The notes below the pieces were generated by a model. The model was not told where the DNA came from and made no database searches. It saw nothing but the letters and a program-made list of their open reading frames with translations. Made by a program: the position numbers and the translations under genes. From positions 1-33,240 of the forward strand of contig DATICE010000047.1 in the NCBI GenBank assembly GCA_035456985.1: a stretch of 33,240 bases of DNA. Reading direction: 5' to 3'. Shown here in pieces: positions 1 to 7,890 of the stretch. Each line of letters starts with the position of its first letter. Positions within the stretch are counted from its first letter, which is position 1. The DNA is from SG8-41 sp035456985. GTDB lineage: Bacteria > Pseudomonadota > Gammaproteobacteria > Burkholderiales > SG8-41.

Positions 1-2
1 TC

Positions 3-668
3 GCGCGCTGCCGCTGGTTCCACGAGCCCATGACGCGGGGCCGGGCGAAAATGTTCGTCCTGCAGCATCGGCTCAACACCCGCCAGCGCAACTCCGTGCT
101 GAAGCTGAAGGTTGCCACCAACTGCCCGGACTGGGACACCCGCATCGGCATCATCCAGGCGTGCAGCGAGGAAATCATCGCCGACCACAAGCATGGCGGC
201 GGGCGGCCGCACTGGCGGATCCTCGAGGACCTCGGCGTGCGCATCGGGATGAAGCGCGCGGTGATCCAGCAGGCGCAGCCGCTGCCCTCGACGCAGCTCG
301 CATGGGCCGCCTGGGAAGGGCTGATGGCGAACCGGCACTGGCTCGAGGGCATCGTCGCCAACACCTGCGCCGAGCGCGTCAATATCCCCGGCTACGGCAC
401 GGGGCTCATCCGGAAAGCGGGCTGGTTCGGACTCGAGCGCCACCGCTGGGGGAAGCTGTTCAAGCTCGCCGGCGAGGATCTCGATTTTTTCGAGCTGCAC
501 GAGCAGGCGGATATCGAGCACAGCGACGCGGGCTGGCGGGCGGTGGAGCGCTTCGCGCGGAAGCTGCGCATGGAGGACGCGGTGGTGGAGGCCTGCGAGC
601 GCAACCTGCGCGTGTGGGAGCGCTATCTCGACGGCATCGCCGCCGCCGGCGACAAACTGCAAGGATGA
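3..668 (+). CDS. PqqC/heme-oxygenase-fold iron protein, 5'-truncated
   Basis: The frame is open to the left edge, so the true start lies upstream; the first Met in the window is at nt 30. The helical, His/Glu-rich sequence resembles the PqqC / TENA / 'iron-containing redox enzyme' superfamily, which includes heme-oxygenase-like diiron oxidases. Counting from the Met at nt 30, likely metal ligands are Glu47/Glu48 and nearby His53/His55, Glu96 with His103, and a late H-x3-D-x2-H motif (His157, Asp161, His164). The last motif has the spacing seen in the diiron-oxidase members of the fold. Substrate is unknown and the upstream partner genes are outside the window. The stop TGA lies inside a dispersed repeat. 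The alternative is a non-catalytic or cofactor-independent PqqC-like protein. The fold assignment is fairly secure; the function is not. Confidence 0.72.
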   Translation, partial: ARCRWFHEPMTRGRAKMFVLQHRLNTRQRNSVLKLKVATNCPDWDTRIGIIQACSEEIIADHKHGGGRPHWRILEDLGVRIGMKRAVIQQAQPLPSTQLAWAAWEGLMANRHWLEGIVANTCAERVNIPGYGTGLIRKAGWFGLERHRWGKLFKLAGEDLDFFELHEQADIEHSDAGWRAVERFARKLRMEDAVVEACERNLRVWERYLDGIAAAGDKLQG

Positions 669-752
669 GGATGAGGGATGAAGGATTAGGGATGACCTAG
701 TTTTGACTCCCGCACTGCGGGGGTCATCCTTCCACGTTCATCCTTCATCCTT
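661..752. repeat. Dispersed palindromic element, copy A
   Basis: An imperfect inverted repeat. The left arm is made of GGATGAGG/GGATGAAGG units, the right arm is its approximate complement (CCTTCATCC units), and the centre is CCGCACTGCGG. It lies between two convergent genes and provides the TGA stop codon of both: 666-668 on the plus strand and 745-747 on the minus strand. The transcript should fold into a long hairpin and could act as a bidirectional terminator or mRNA-stabilising structure. Related copies occur at 16487, 21705 and 29618. Confidence 0.8.
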
Positions 753-1710
753 CGGTTGGCTGGTCGGGGACCGGGTGCGACATCGAGTGGGCGACGCGCC
801 GCAGCCGGTCGAACTCGCCGCGCTCGATCGTCTCGTGCAGGTATTCCATGTTGCGCGCGATTTCCTGCTCGTAGAGGTTCGGACCGCCGAAATGCGTCTC
901 GGCGTAGCGCTCCACGCCCCCGAAGGTCTTGTCGATCCGCGGCCGCGCGAAGTACAGGTAGAACCCCGGCGTCTTGATGACCAGGTCGGTGGGCGAGGCG
1001 TAACGCACGACCTCGCGGCCGTCGGGCTGGATCTCGCGCGCGATTCTGCCCCACACGAATTCCAGGTAGAGGAAATCGCGGCATTTCTCGATGTACTGGC
1101 GATCGGCCATCTGCGCAAGCAAGTCGGCGGTGCCGACGATGCAGCCAACCAAGCGGTCTTTTTCGTCCGGGAGCTGGATCTTGTCGATTTCGATCTCGTA
1201 GCCGGTGAAATGCGAGAGCTTTGCCGCGGTGTCCGCCTCTTGCGCGAATCCGACCGTGGGCAGGTAGCTCCTCAGGAACTCGGCGCTGCGGCTGACGTGC
1301 ACCTTGGTGAACACGGCGCCGTTCTCGACCCCGGTTTCCGAGGCGCGCCGGATATAGCCCGAGTCGTGCAGCAGCGCGACCAACACTCCGAACATCGCGC
1401 GCCGCGCGCCGAGCCGGTCTGCGGGTGCCGAAACGCGGTCGTGACCGTCGATCAGGCGCGCCGTGGCGAGCGTCATGTCGAGGGTATGACGCAGGTCGTG
1501 ATAGAGCGTGTCGCAGGCGAGATAGCCGGGAAAGCGGCCGGCAAAGAGGGCCTGCATGTCGTCGAATGCACGCTTGAGCGGCGCCAGGTCCTCGCCCGGG
1601 TAGCGCGCGGCATAAATTTCCAGCACCGCATCGCGCACCTCTTCGACCACCTCCACGTTGACGCGGTTGGTGACGTCGTACTCGTTGCGCCGCATGTTCA
1701 TGTCGCGCAT
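745..1710 (-). CDS. HD-domain phosphohydrolase-like protein
   Basis: About 321 residues with a metal-dependent HD fold. Numbered from the Met at 1710, candidate ligands are His71/His75 in YHDLRH, the His115-Asp116 doublet in LLHDSGY, His138, and Asp196 in GTADLLAQ. HD proteins hydrolyse phosphate esters, often nucleotides or cyclic dinucleotides, but no GYP motif or nucleotide-specific signature was seen, so the substrate is open. A GTG at 1752 extends the frame by 14 codons but has no ribosome-binding site. GAGGA lies just before the ATG at 1710, slightly too close, and further ATGs follow at 1701 and 1695, so the start is uncertain by a few codons. The gene is convergent with the PqqC-like gene and its last codons run into repeat copy A. 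Confidence 0.78.
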   Translation of the reverse strand: MRDMNMRRNEYDVTNRVNVEVVEEVRDAVLEIYAARYPGEDLAPLKRAFDDMQALFAGRFPGYLACDTLYHDLRHTLDMTLATARLIDGHDRVSAPADRLGARRAMFGVLVALLHDSGYIRRASETGVENGAVFTKVHVSRSAEFLRSYLPTVGFAQEADTAAKLSHFTGYEIEIDKIQLPDEKDRLVGCIVGTADLLAQMADRQYIEKCRDFLYLEFVWGRIAREIQPDGREVVRYASPTDLVIKTPGFYLYFARPRIDKTFGGVERYAETHFGGPNLYEQEIARNMEYLHETIERGEFDRLRRVAHSMSHPVPDQPTEG

Positions 1711-1840
1711 TATCCTCGCGGTCGCGGGGTGGCGTAAATGGAAGTACGTCACGTGACAAAGCGCACGCCGCGGGCAAGAACCGCCGCGCGAATGCGCTCG
1801 AGATGTCGTCTCCGCGGAGGCGGGGAGCCGGGCAAGCTTC

Positions 1841-2506
1841 CTAGCGACGGAGCTCGATGAACTCGTCGACGAAAACGCGATAGGTCTGGAGCTTGGGCTT
1901 GTCGGCGTCCTCCGGCTTGACGTAGCGGATCGAGCTCTTGCCCTGCAATTCCCGCGGCAGAATCATGACCCGCACGAAAGCGGTCGGGCCGGCTCGCGAC
2001 GCTGTCGCAAGCACCGGGTCCGGGCCCGCCTCGAACCAGGCACCGCCCGGCGCGATGTCGTGCAACTTCCCTTTCACTTCCACGCGAATCCCGCCCGCGA
2101 GCAGGCAGCGGATGCCTGGCCCGCGATGCACGTGCGTGTAGGCGATGCCGCCCGGAGGGAAGTCCACGCGGTCGCAGCGCATCAGATAGCCGCCCGCCTC
2201 CCCGAGCTCGACTTCCTGGGCAAGCGTGGGCGTTGATGCGACGCCCTCGCCGGCAAGCGCGCCCGGCGCATCACCACCGGCATTGAGCTCCCAGCGCAGC
2301 AGCGTCGCTCCCGCGGCGCCCGCGATCAGCGTGACCGGATCCCGAGCGTGCCACGCGCTGTTTGCGGCGAGCCCTGCCGCCTGCGTTCCCGCGCGCACGA
2401 TAGTGTTGCCCTCGCGCACGTAGACGACGCGGCTGCAGCCGGTCAGGCGGCCCTCCGCCCTGGGCTCGAGGCGGTCGGTGTGCAAGCTGAGGGTGTAGGG
2501 CGGCAT
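1841..2506 (-). CDS. Cupin-fold protein
   Basis: 221 residues. The C-terminal half (about 100-185) carries a cupin core: PPGGIAYTHVHRGPG places His125 and His127 in the HxH of motif 1, and DIAPGGAWFE is the motif 2 turn. The N-terminal half (about 25-75) looks like a second, degenerate cupin barrel with no metal ligands, suggesting a bicupin. The usual motif 1 Glu is not evident and the motif 2 His is replaced by an aromatic residue, so any metal site would rest mainly on the HxH pair. No signal peptide is seen, so it is probably cytoplasmic. No strong ribosome-binding site precedes the ATG. Function could be a sugar or small-molecule oxygenase, isomerase or binding protein; context does not decide. 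Confidence 0.7.
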   Translation of the reverse strand: MPPYTLSLHTDRLEPRAEGRLTGCSRVVYVREGNTIVRAGTQAAGLAANSAWHARDPVTLIAGAAGATLLRWELNAGGDAPGALAGEGVASTPTLAQEVELGEAGGYLMRCDRVDFPPGGIAYTHVHRGPGIRCLLAGGIRVEVKGKLHDIAPGGAWFEAGPDPVLATASRAGPTAFVRVMILPRELQGKSSIRYVKPEDADKPKLQTYRVFVDEFIELRR

Positions 2507-2542
2507 GGCAGGATGCGGACCCTGCTCGGGGGTTTAGGCGTT

Positions 2543-2579
2543 CCCCGTCAGTCGTCAGCCGTTACTCATCACCCGTTTA
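2543..2579. repeat. GTGACGG-type repeat, copy 1
   Basis: On the minus strand this stretch reads as short degenerate units around GACGACTGACGG, ACGGCTGACGAC and CGGGTGATGAGT. It abuts the 3' end of the Bug gene at 2577. A closely similar stretch follows the EEP-family gene at 20777-20818. Both lie immediately at a stop codon, which suggests a second small dispersed repeat family rather than chance. Confidence 0.5.
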
Positions 2580-3545
2580 CTGCTTGGGAATCCTGGCGGT
2601 TTCGATGACCTTGCCCCACTTGACGATTTCGGAAGCCACGAGCTTGCGGAAGCCCTCCGGCGTATCGGGACGGGTGTCCACCGCGAGCTCCGCGAAGCGC
2701 TGCTTGACGTCGGGCATCGCGAGCGCCTCGACGATCGCCTTGTTCAGTCGGTCGACGACCGCCCTCGGCGTGCCGTTCGGCGCACCGAGTCCATTCCAGG
2801 ACATCACCTCGTAGCCCTGCACGCCCGCCTCGTGCACGGTGGGAACGTCGGGCAGCCCCGAGAAGCGCGTGCGTGTGCTGACCGCGAGCGCCCGGAACTG
2901 CCCGGCCTTGACCATGCCGACGACCGGCGCGATGAACTCGAACGCCACCTGGACGCCGTTGCCGCGCAGCCCGGACAGCAGCAGGCCGGTATTGGTATAG
3001 GGAACGTGCACCCAATCCACTCCCGACATGGACTTGAACAGCTCGGAGGAGAGGTGCTGTGTCGCGCCGATCTGGATGGTGCCAACGTTGAGCTTGCCCG
3101 GATTCGCCTTCGCCGTGGCAATGAGATCCCTGACCGACTTGACGGGAGAGTCCGGGTTCACGAGCAGCACGATGCTGAAAGTGGCGATCGAGGAGATCGG
3201 CGCGAAATCCCTCAACGTATTGTAGGGCAGCGACTTGAATAGCGACATGCTGACTGCGTGCGCGTTGTTGAGAAGCAGCAGCGTGTAGCCATCGGGCGCC
3301 GCCTTCGCCACGAGCTCGCTCGCAACGATGCCGCCGGCGCCGGGCCGGTTGTCCACGACGATCTGCTGGCCGAGCGATGCGCCGATCTTCTGCGCGACCA
3401 CCCGCGCCGTAATGTCGCCGACGCCGCCCGGGCCAAACGGGACCAGCAGGCGAATGGGCCGGACCGGATAGTTTTGCGCGGATGCGGGTGCAGCCATGGC
3501 CGCGACGACGGCGAGTGCTGCGAGCTGTGTCCAGGTTCGAAGCAT
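2577..3545 (-). CDS. Bug/TctC solute-binding protein 1
   Basis: 322-residue periplasmic binding protein of the tripartite tricarboxylate transporter family (Bug proteins). The signal peptide is about residues 1-23 with an A-S-A cleavage site, followed by the diagnostic QNYPVRPIR start of the mature protein. The ligand-loop signatures PFGPGGVGDITAR and NRPGAGG and the motif DGYTLLL follow in order, and the length is typical. Bug proteins usually bind carboxylates or small polar compounds. A good ribosome-binding site (GAGGAGG) precedes the ATG. It is divergent from the TauD-like dioxygenase across 145 bases, a layout consistent with shared control of uptake and oxidation of one substrate. The ligand cannot be read from sequence. 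Confidence 0.92.
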   Translation of the reverse strand: MLRTWTQLAALAVVAAMAAPASAQNYPVRPIRLLVPFGPGGVGDITARVVAQKIGASLGQQIVVDNRPGAGGIVASELVAKAAPDGYTLLLLNNAHAVSMSLFKSLPYNTLRDFAPISSIATFSIVLLVNPDSPVKSVRDLIATAKANPGKLNVGTIQIGATQHLSSELFKSMSGVDWVHVPYTNTGLLLSGLRGNGVQVAFEFIAPVVGMVKAGQFRALAVSTRTRFSGLPDVPTVHEAGVQGYEVMSWNGLGAPNGTPRAVVDRLNKAIVEALAMPDVKQRFAELAVDTRPDTPEGFRKLVASEIVKWGKVIETARIPKQ

Positions 3546-3689
3546 GATGCCTCCTCGTTTTTCCCGGCTCCGGAGCCGGCAGCCGGTCCCGCGCGACGTT
3601 AGCGCAACCGCATCGACGGGTCAAACGCGTGCTACCGCGTTCCGCGCCGGTACAGATATGATTGCCTTCGCAGATCGGGAGGGGCACCG

Positions 3690-4562
3690 TTGGCACTCAG
3701 AATTCGCAAGCTTTCGTACGCGCTCGGCGCCGAGGTGTGCGGCGTGGACGTGGCGCAGCCGATGACCGAGTCGACTTTCGGCGAGATCTACCAGGCGTTT
3801 CTCGCGAACGGCATCCTGCTGTTCCGGGACCAGGACGTGACGCGCGAGCAGCACATCGAGTTCAGCCGCCGTTTCGGCGCGCTCGACCGGCACGAGGCGC
3901 TGCCGCGCGACCGGCATCCCGATTACCCCGAGCTGCTGATGGTCACGAACGAGCTCAAGCCCGACGGCAGTCCTTCCGATACCAAGTACACCGGCCGGCA
4001 ATGGCATTCCGACATGTCGTTCACCACGGCGCCTTCCCTGGGTTCGCTGCTGAAGAGCTACGCGGTGCCCGAGGTCGGCGGCGACACGCTGTTCGCCAAC
4101 ATGTACCTGGCGTATGACATGCTCTCCGCGGGGATGAAGAAGCTGATCGCCAGCCTGCACGGCATTCATTTGTCCGGCACGCGCAAGCTCGCCAACGACA
4201 CGACCGGCGTCGTCCGCGCGGAGGAGCAGATGCGCATCAACCCGCCGGTCGCGCAACCCGTGGTGCGGGTGCACCCGGAAACCGGCAGAAAGGCGCTCTA
4301 CATCGGGGAGAAGGTGAAGCGCTTCGACGGCATGACGGAGGAGGAGAGCGGCCCGCTCATCGACTACCTGGTGCGGCACGCCACGCGCGCGGAATTCATC
4401 TATCGCCACCAATGGCGGAAGAACGACATTCTCGCCTGGGACAACCGCTGCGTCATGCACCAGGCGCTCGGCGACTTCGACGAGACGCAGCTGCGGCACA
4501 TGGAGCGCACTACCGTCCTCGGCACCCCCTCCGGCTACGTCGTCACCCAGCCTTCTACGTGA
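3690..4562 (+). CDS. TauD/TfdA-family 2-oxoglutarate-dependent dioxygenase
   Basis: 290 residues. The iron-binding facial triad is visible: His106 and Asp108 in WHSDMSF and His257 in CVMHQAL. Arg273 in HMERTTVLG is the expected 2-oxoglutarate carboxylate ligand. Members oxidise small sulfonates, aryloxyalkanoates, betaines and other acids, using oxygen and 2-oxoglutarate and releasing succinate and CO2. The start is a TTG, chosen because a strong GGGAGGGG lies seven bases upstream and no in-frame ATG fits the family N-terminus. The 3' end overlaps the convergent downstream gene by eight bases. The divergent Bug gene at 2577-3545 is the likely substrate-binding partner (inference). TauD itself is not claimed; the substrate is unknown. 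Confidence 0.9.
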   Translation: MALRIRKLSYALGAEVCGVDVAQPMTESTFGEIYQAFLANGILLFRDQDVTREQHIEFSRRFGALDRHEALPRDRHPDYPELLMVTNELKPDGSPSDTKYTGRQWHSDMSFTTAPSLGSLLKSYAVPEVGGDTLFANMYLAYDMLSAGMKKLIASLHGIHLSGTRKLANDTTGVVRAEEQMRINPPVAQPVVRVHPETGRKALYIGEKVKRFDGMTEEESGPLIDYLVRHATRAEFIYRHQWRKNDILAWDNRCVMHQALGDFDETQLRHMERTTVLGTPSGYVVTQPST

Positions 4563-4998
4563 CTTTGTAGACGATGTCGTGCTCGCGCGCGTGATCGCGC
4601 ACCTTGAGCCCGAAGTCGTCGCCGGGTCCCACCTCCTGAACCGCCGCGTGATTGACCTGCAGTGAATCGACCCGCTGCTTGAAGTCGGTGGTGTGGCCGC
4701 GGATGTGGATGGTATCGCCGACCCGCAGCCGCGCCGCTTCCAGCTTCACGACCGCGACGGTGAGGTGGCTGAAGTAGTGGGTCACGACGCCGATGCGCTC
4801 ACCCGGGGGCGCCATGCTCGCCGGGCTGACCGGCGCGGGCCTGGGTGCCGCCGGCCGCGCGGCGGGCTTCCGCGCCTTGGGAGCGGCGCGCCGTACCGGC
4901 GCCCGTTTTGCCGCCTTCTTAACCGTCTTTCTGCGTGGCGCCGGCTTTCTTGCCGGCGCCTTCTTGCGCTTGGGCTTCGCTTTCTTCCTGGCTGCCAT
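4555..4998 (-). CDS. Basic-tailed EF-Tu-domain-2-like protein
   Basis: 147 residues in two parts. Residues 1-60 are almost wholly Lys, Arg, Ala and Pro (KKAKPKRKKAPARK and similar), like histone-H1-type bacterial tails. Residues about 65-147 resemble the small beta-barrel of translation elongation factor domain 2: GVVTHYFSHLTVAVVKLE, then LRVGDTIHIRGHTTDFKQ, then VGLKV-like strands ending in DIVYKV. The barrel alone is known as a short 'translation elongation factor-like' protein in many bacteria and archaea. The tail suggests nucleic-acid binding, possibly ribosomal RNA or DNA (inference). Its stop overlaps the TauD-like stop by eight bases in a convergent arrangement. The role is unknown. 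Confidence 0.75.
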   Translation of the reverse strand: MAARKKAKPKRKKAPARKPAPRRKTVKKAAKRAPVRRAAPKARKPAARPAAPRPAPVSPASMAPPGERIGVVTHYFSHLTVAVVKLEAARLRVGDTIHIRGHTTDFKQRVDSLQVNHAAVQEVGPGDDFGLKVRDHAREHDIVYKVT

Positions 4999-5090
4999 CT
5001 GCGACCTCCCGGCGGAAACCCCGCCCGACTCGAAGGGAATAGCGATCGCTACATGCTAATCCACTCCGAGCCGGGCGGCAAAGCAGCCTG

Positions 5091-5642
5091 TTACGCGCGG
5101 GGACGGCCGCCGCGGCGGGATCCGGCGTGCCGGCGCGGGGCGAACAGCTCGTCGGCGACCTTCTGCTGCTCGGGCGAGAGCGCCGCGTAGAGCGGTTTTG
5201 CGGCCGCCAGCGTCTCGGACTGCCTCGTGTAAGCCGCCGCGAGCCGCTGTTGCCCGCGCTCCATGCGCTCGATCGCCGTGGGCGGCGTGCGCTTCTCGCC
5301 ACGGGCGGCGCCTTCGGCGCGCAGCGACTGCACCCGCTGGTCGGCCTCGCGCGCGTGCTTGCGCAGCGTCGCCGCGAAGGCGTCCCACTGGGCCTGCTGC
5401 GCGTCGTTGATCTTCAGGGCGGTCTTCAGGTAGGCGAGACGTGCCTCGACGCGCTCGCTGGGCAGGCGGGACGCGCGCTGCCCCTCGTGCTGCCTTTGCG
5501 CGAAGTGCCGCGCCTGCGGCCTTTCGACCGCGCTCGGGACGGGCCCCTCGCCGCCGGGACCGCCCACTTGTGCCACGGACGGCGCGGCGGCCAGCGTAAC
5601 GAGGGCGGCCGATACAAGCGTGCTCAATAAGGTTCTCTTCAT
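5091..5642 (-). CDS. Spy/CpxP-family periplasmic protein
   Basis: 183 residues with a clear signal peptide (about 1-24, cleavage near S-V-A). The mature protein is helical, charged and Gln-rich, and has two LTxxQ-like repeats: LKINDAQQAQWDAF near residue 77 and YAALSPEQQKVADELF near residue 155. This two-repeat pattern is the hallmark of Spy and CpxP, periplasmic chaperone or stress-sensor proteins under envelope-stress control. The tail is Arg-rich. About 100 bases upstream is a direct repeat GTAAC-N5-GTAAG (5743-5757) close to the CpxR box spacing, which fits such regulation but is unproven here. The gene is divergent from the Bug gene at 5850. Confidence 0.85.
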   Translation of the reverse strand: MKRTLLSTLVSAALVTLAAAPSVAQVGGPGGEGPVPSAVERPQARHFAQRQHEGQRASRLPSERVEARLAYLKTALKINDAQQAQWDAFAATLRKHAREADQRVQSLRAEGAARGEKRTPPTAIERMERGQQRLAAAYTRQSETLAAAKPLYAALSPEQQKVADELFAPRRHAGSRRGGRPRA

Positions 5643-5742
5643 GACAATTCCTCGGTAGCGTTAAAAACAGGATCCGCCCCCGCTGGTCTGGGGGCTCAAA
5701 GGCTCGGACAGCGGCGAAAATTCGCCCGTTCCGCTCCGCCGT

Positions 5743-5757
5743 GTAACACTTTGTAAG
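5743..5757. promoter_or_regulatory. Candidate CpxR-like box
   Basis: GTAAC-ACTTT-GTAAG is a direct pentamer repeat with five-base spacing, close to the enterobacterial CpxR consensus of two GTAAA units separated by about five bases. It lies in the 208-base divergent region between the Spy/CpxP-like gene and a Bug gene, about 100 bases from the former's start. With two mismatches to the consensus and no regulator gene in the window, this is only a candidate. Confidence 0.35.
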
Positions 5758-5849
5758 CTGCCGCGATTGAGTGACAATGCGCAATCCCGGCCGCTCGCAG
5801 TCGAGGGGCTGAGCCAGCCGGCCCTCGAGCCCTCAACCAAGGAGACGAC

Positions 5850-6836
5850 ATGACCACGAAGAACGGACTCTTCCGCAACCCACTCGTCGCGGTGCTGAGC
5901 GCCGCGGCCCTCGCGTGCGCCGCAGCGGCGCCGGCGCAGACCTATCCGTCCAAGCCGGTCGAATTCGTCGTGCACGTCAACCCGGGCGGGGGTACCGACG
6001 TGTTCGCGCGCCTGGTGACCGAGATCATGGCCCGCGACAAGCTGGTCACGCAGCCGCTCGTCGTTCAAAGCCGCCCCGGCGGATCGGGCGCGGTTGCGTT
6101 CACATACGTGAAGGGCAAGCGCGGCGATCCGCACACGGTGCTCACGATCGCAACCGGCTCCTTCCTCACGGCAGCCTCACGGCCCGACCTCGACCTCGGG
6201 CTCGAGAATTTCACTCCGCTCGCTTTCTTCGCGCGCGATCCGCAGGGGATCATCGTCAACGCGGACTCGAAGTACCGGACGATCAAGGATCTCGTCGACG
6301 ACGCGAAGAGCCAGCCCGAGGGAATCGTATGCGCCGTGACCTCGGCCACCGGCACCGGGCGCCAGACCTTGTGGCGCATGGAGAAGGAAACCGGTACCCG
6401 CTTCAAGTTCGTCACTTTCAAGGCGGGCTCGGAGGCGGTGCTGTCGGTGCTGGGCGGCCACGTGCCGTTCACCACTGAGAACGTGAGCGAAGCCTGGGCG
6501 CACATCGAGGCGAAAAAGATGCGGGTGCTGGCGGTGACGACCGAGCAGCGCATGCCGGCGCTGCCCGACGTGCCGACGCTGACCGAGTTGGGCTACAAGG
6601 TCCAGATTGGAACCGGGCGCGGCTTCGTCATGCCCGCCGGCGTGCCGAAGGAGGCCGCCGCCGCCATGGAAGCGCTGCTCGAGAAGGTACACAAGAGCGC
6701 GCGGTGGCAGGAATACGCGGTGAACAACCTCTACGAGAACCGCTGGATGGGCAGCGCGGAATTCACGCGCTACCTCATCGAGCAGCGCGCGGCGCAGAAG
6801 GAGTTCGTCGATTCCCTCGGTCTCGGCAAGAAGTGA
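5850..6836 (+). CDS. TctC-like solute-binding protein 2 (divergent type)
   Basis: 328 residues. A signal peptide of about 29 residues ends A-P-A before QTYPSKPVEFVV. The glycine loop is HVNPGGGTDVFAR and the second loop is SRPGGSGAVAFTYVKGKRG, in place of the NRPGAGG seen in the neighbouring Bug proteins. The DGYTLL motif is replaced by DPHTVLTI. These changes make it closer to the classical TctC branch usually encoded beside tctA and tctB, though neither is present here. An AAGGAG ribosome-binding site precedes the ATG. It converges with the next Bug gene, with three bases between the stops. A carboxylate ligand is likely from the family; its identity is unknown. Confidence 0.9.
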   Translation: MTTKNGLFRNPLVAVLSAAALACAAAAPAQTYPSKPVEFVVHVNPGGGTDVFARLVTEIMARDKLVTQPLVVQSRPGGSGAVAFTYVKGKRGDPHTVLTIATGSFLTAASRPDLDLGLENFTPLAFFARDPQGIIVNADSKYRTIKDLVDDAKSQPEGIVCAVTSATGTGRQTLWRMEKETGTRFKFVTFKAGSEAVLSVLGGHVPFTTENVSEAWAHIEAKKMRVLAVTTEQRMPALPDVPTLTELGYKVQIGTGRGFVMPAGVPKEAAAAMEALLEKVHKSARWQEYAVNNLYENRWMGSAEFTRYLIEQRAAQKEFVDSLGLGKK

Positions 6837-6839
6837 CGA

Positions 6840-7814
6840 TCACTCAGCCTGTATGCCGGCATCCCGCGCGACCTTCGCCCATTTGACGAGCTCGCTCTGG
6901 ATGTAGCGGGTGAATTCATCCGGTGAGCTTCCCACCGTGTCGGCACCGTCCCCGGCGAACCGGGCTTTGATCTCGGGCTGCTTGAGGACGCCGGTCACCT
7001 CCGTGTGCAGCCGGTTGACGATGTCCCTTGGCGTCTTGGCGGGCGCGAGCATGCCGTACCACTGCACGGACTCGTAGCCGGTAAGCCCCGCTTCCGCAAC
7101 CGTGGGGATGTCTGGCACGATGGGACTGCGCGCCGCACTGGTAATTCCCAGCGGACGCAGGCGCCCGGCCCTGATTTGCGGCATGCCGGTCAGGATCGTG
7201 GCGGCCATGGTCGCGACCTGCCCGGCGACCATGTCGATCATCGCGGGCGCCGTGCCCTTGTACGGAATGTGCACCATCTTGAGCTTGGCCATCGAGAGGA
7301 ACAGCTCCATCGTCATATGCGGGTAGGTGCCCGTGCCCGCCGATGCGTAATTCAGCTGCCCGGGGCGCGCTCGCGCGAACGCGATCAGCTCCTTCAGGGT
7401 CTTCACCGGCACCGACGGGTGCACGACGATGATGCTTGCCGAGGACACTGCCTGCGTGATCGGCGCGAAGTCGCGCTGGGGATCGTAGGGGACCTTCTTG
7501 TAGAGCGCCGAGTTGATCGCCAGCGTCGAGAGCCCCATCAGCAGGGTGTAGCCGTCGGCCGGCGATTTCGCCGCGATCTCGATGCCGATCATGGTGCCGG
7601 CGCCGGGCCGGTTGTCGATCACGACCTGCTGGCCGAGGCGCTTCGAGAGCTCGGGCGCGATGATGCGGGCGACGATGTCGGTGCCGCCGCCCGCCGACGA
7701 CGGCACGACGATCCGCACCGGCTTGCTGGGGTAGCCCGCCTGGGCGAAAGCGGCGGCGGCCGTGGACGCCGCGAGCGCGGCGCAGGCGATACGGGCGACG
7801 ATGACGGGGTTCAT
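6840..7814 (-). CDS. Bug/TctC solute-binding protein 3
   Basis: 324 residues with a signal peptide of about 24 residues (A-F-A cleavage), then QAGYPSKPVRIVVPSSAGGGTDIVAR, NRPGAGT and DGYTLLMG in the family order. VHIPYKGTAPAMIDMVAGQV and VPDIPTVAEAG are further Bug signatures. A GGAGGAGG ribosome-binding site precedes the ATG. The start lies 76 bases from the divergent SDR gene at 7891, so the two may share a regulatory region and act on related compounds (inference). The first ligand loop begins SSAGGG where most family members have a Pro before Gly-Gly, a small departure that may affect ligand choice. Confidence 0.91.
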   Translation of the reverse strand: MNPVIVARIACAALAASTAAAAFAQAGYPSKPVRIVVPSSAGGGTDIVARIIAPELSKRLGQQVVIDNRPGAGTMIGIEIAAKSPADGYTLLMGLSTLAINSALYKKVPYDPQRDFAPITQAVSSASIIVVHPSVPVKTLKELIAFARARPGQLNYASAGTGTYPHMTMELFLSMAKLKMVHIPYKGTAPAMIDMVAGQVATMAATILTGMPQIRAGRLRPLGITSAARSPIVPDIPTVAEAGLTGYESVQWYGMLAPAKTPRDIVNRLHTEVTGVLKQPEIKARFAGDGADTVGSSPDEFTRYIQSELVKWAKVARDAGIQAE

Positions 7815-7890
7815 GAGGGCCTCCTCCTCGTGTTTTGCGTAATGTATATCATAGAGACCGCACCATAACTAACGGAACCGGATCGGGCAC

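Noticed and set aside
686..1777. Long open frame on the minus strand in another phase over the HD-domain gene
   Set aside because: Arg- and Ala-rich composition without motifs; the true frame here has HD ligands. High-GC coding DNA routinely leaves such frames open.
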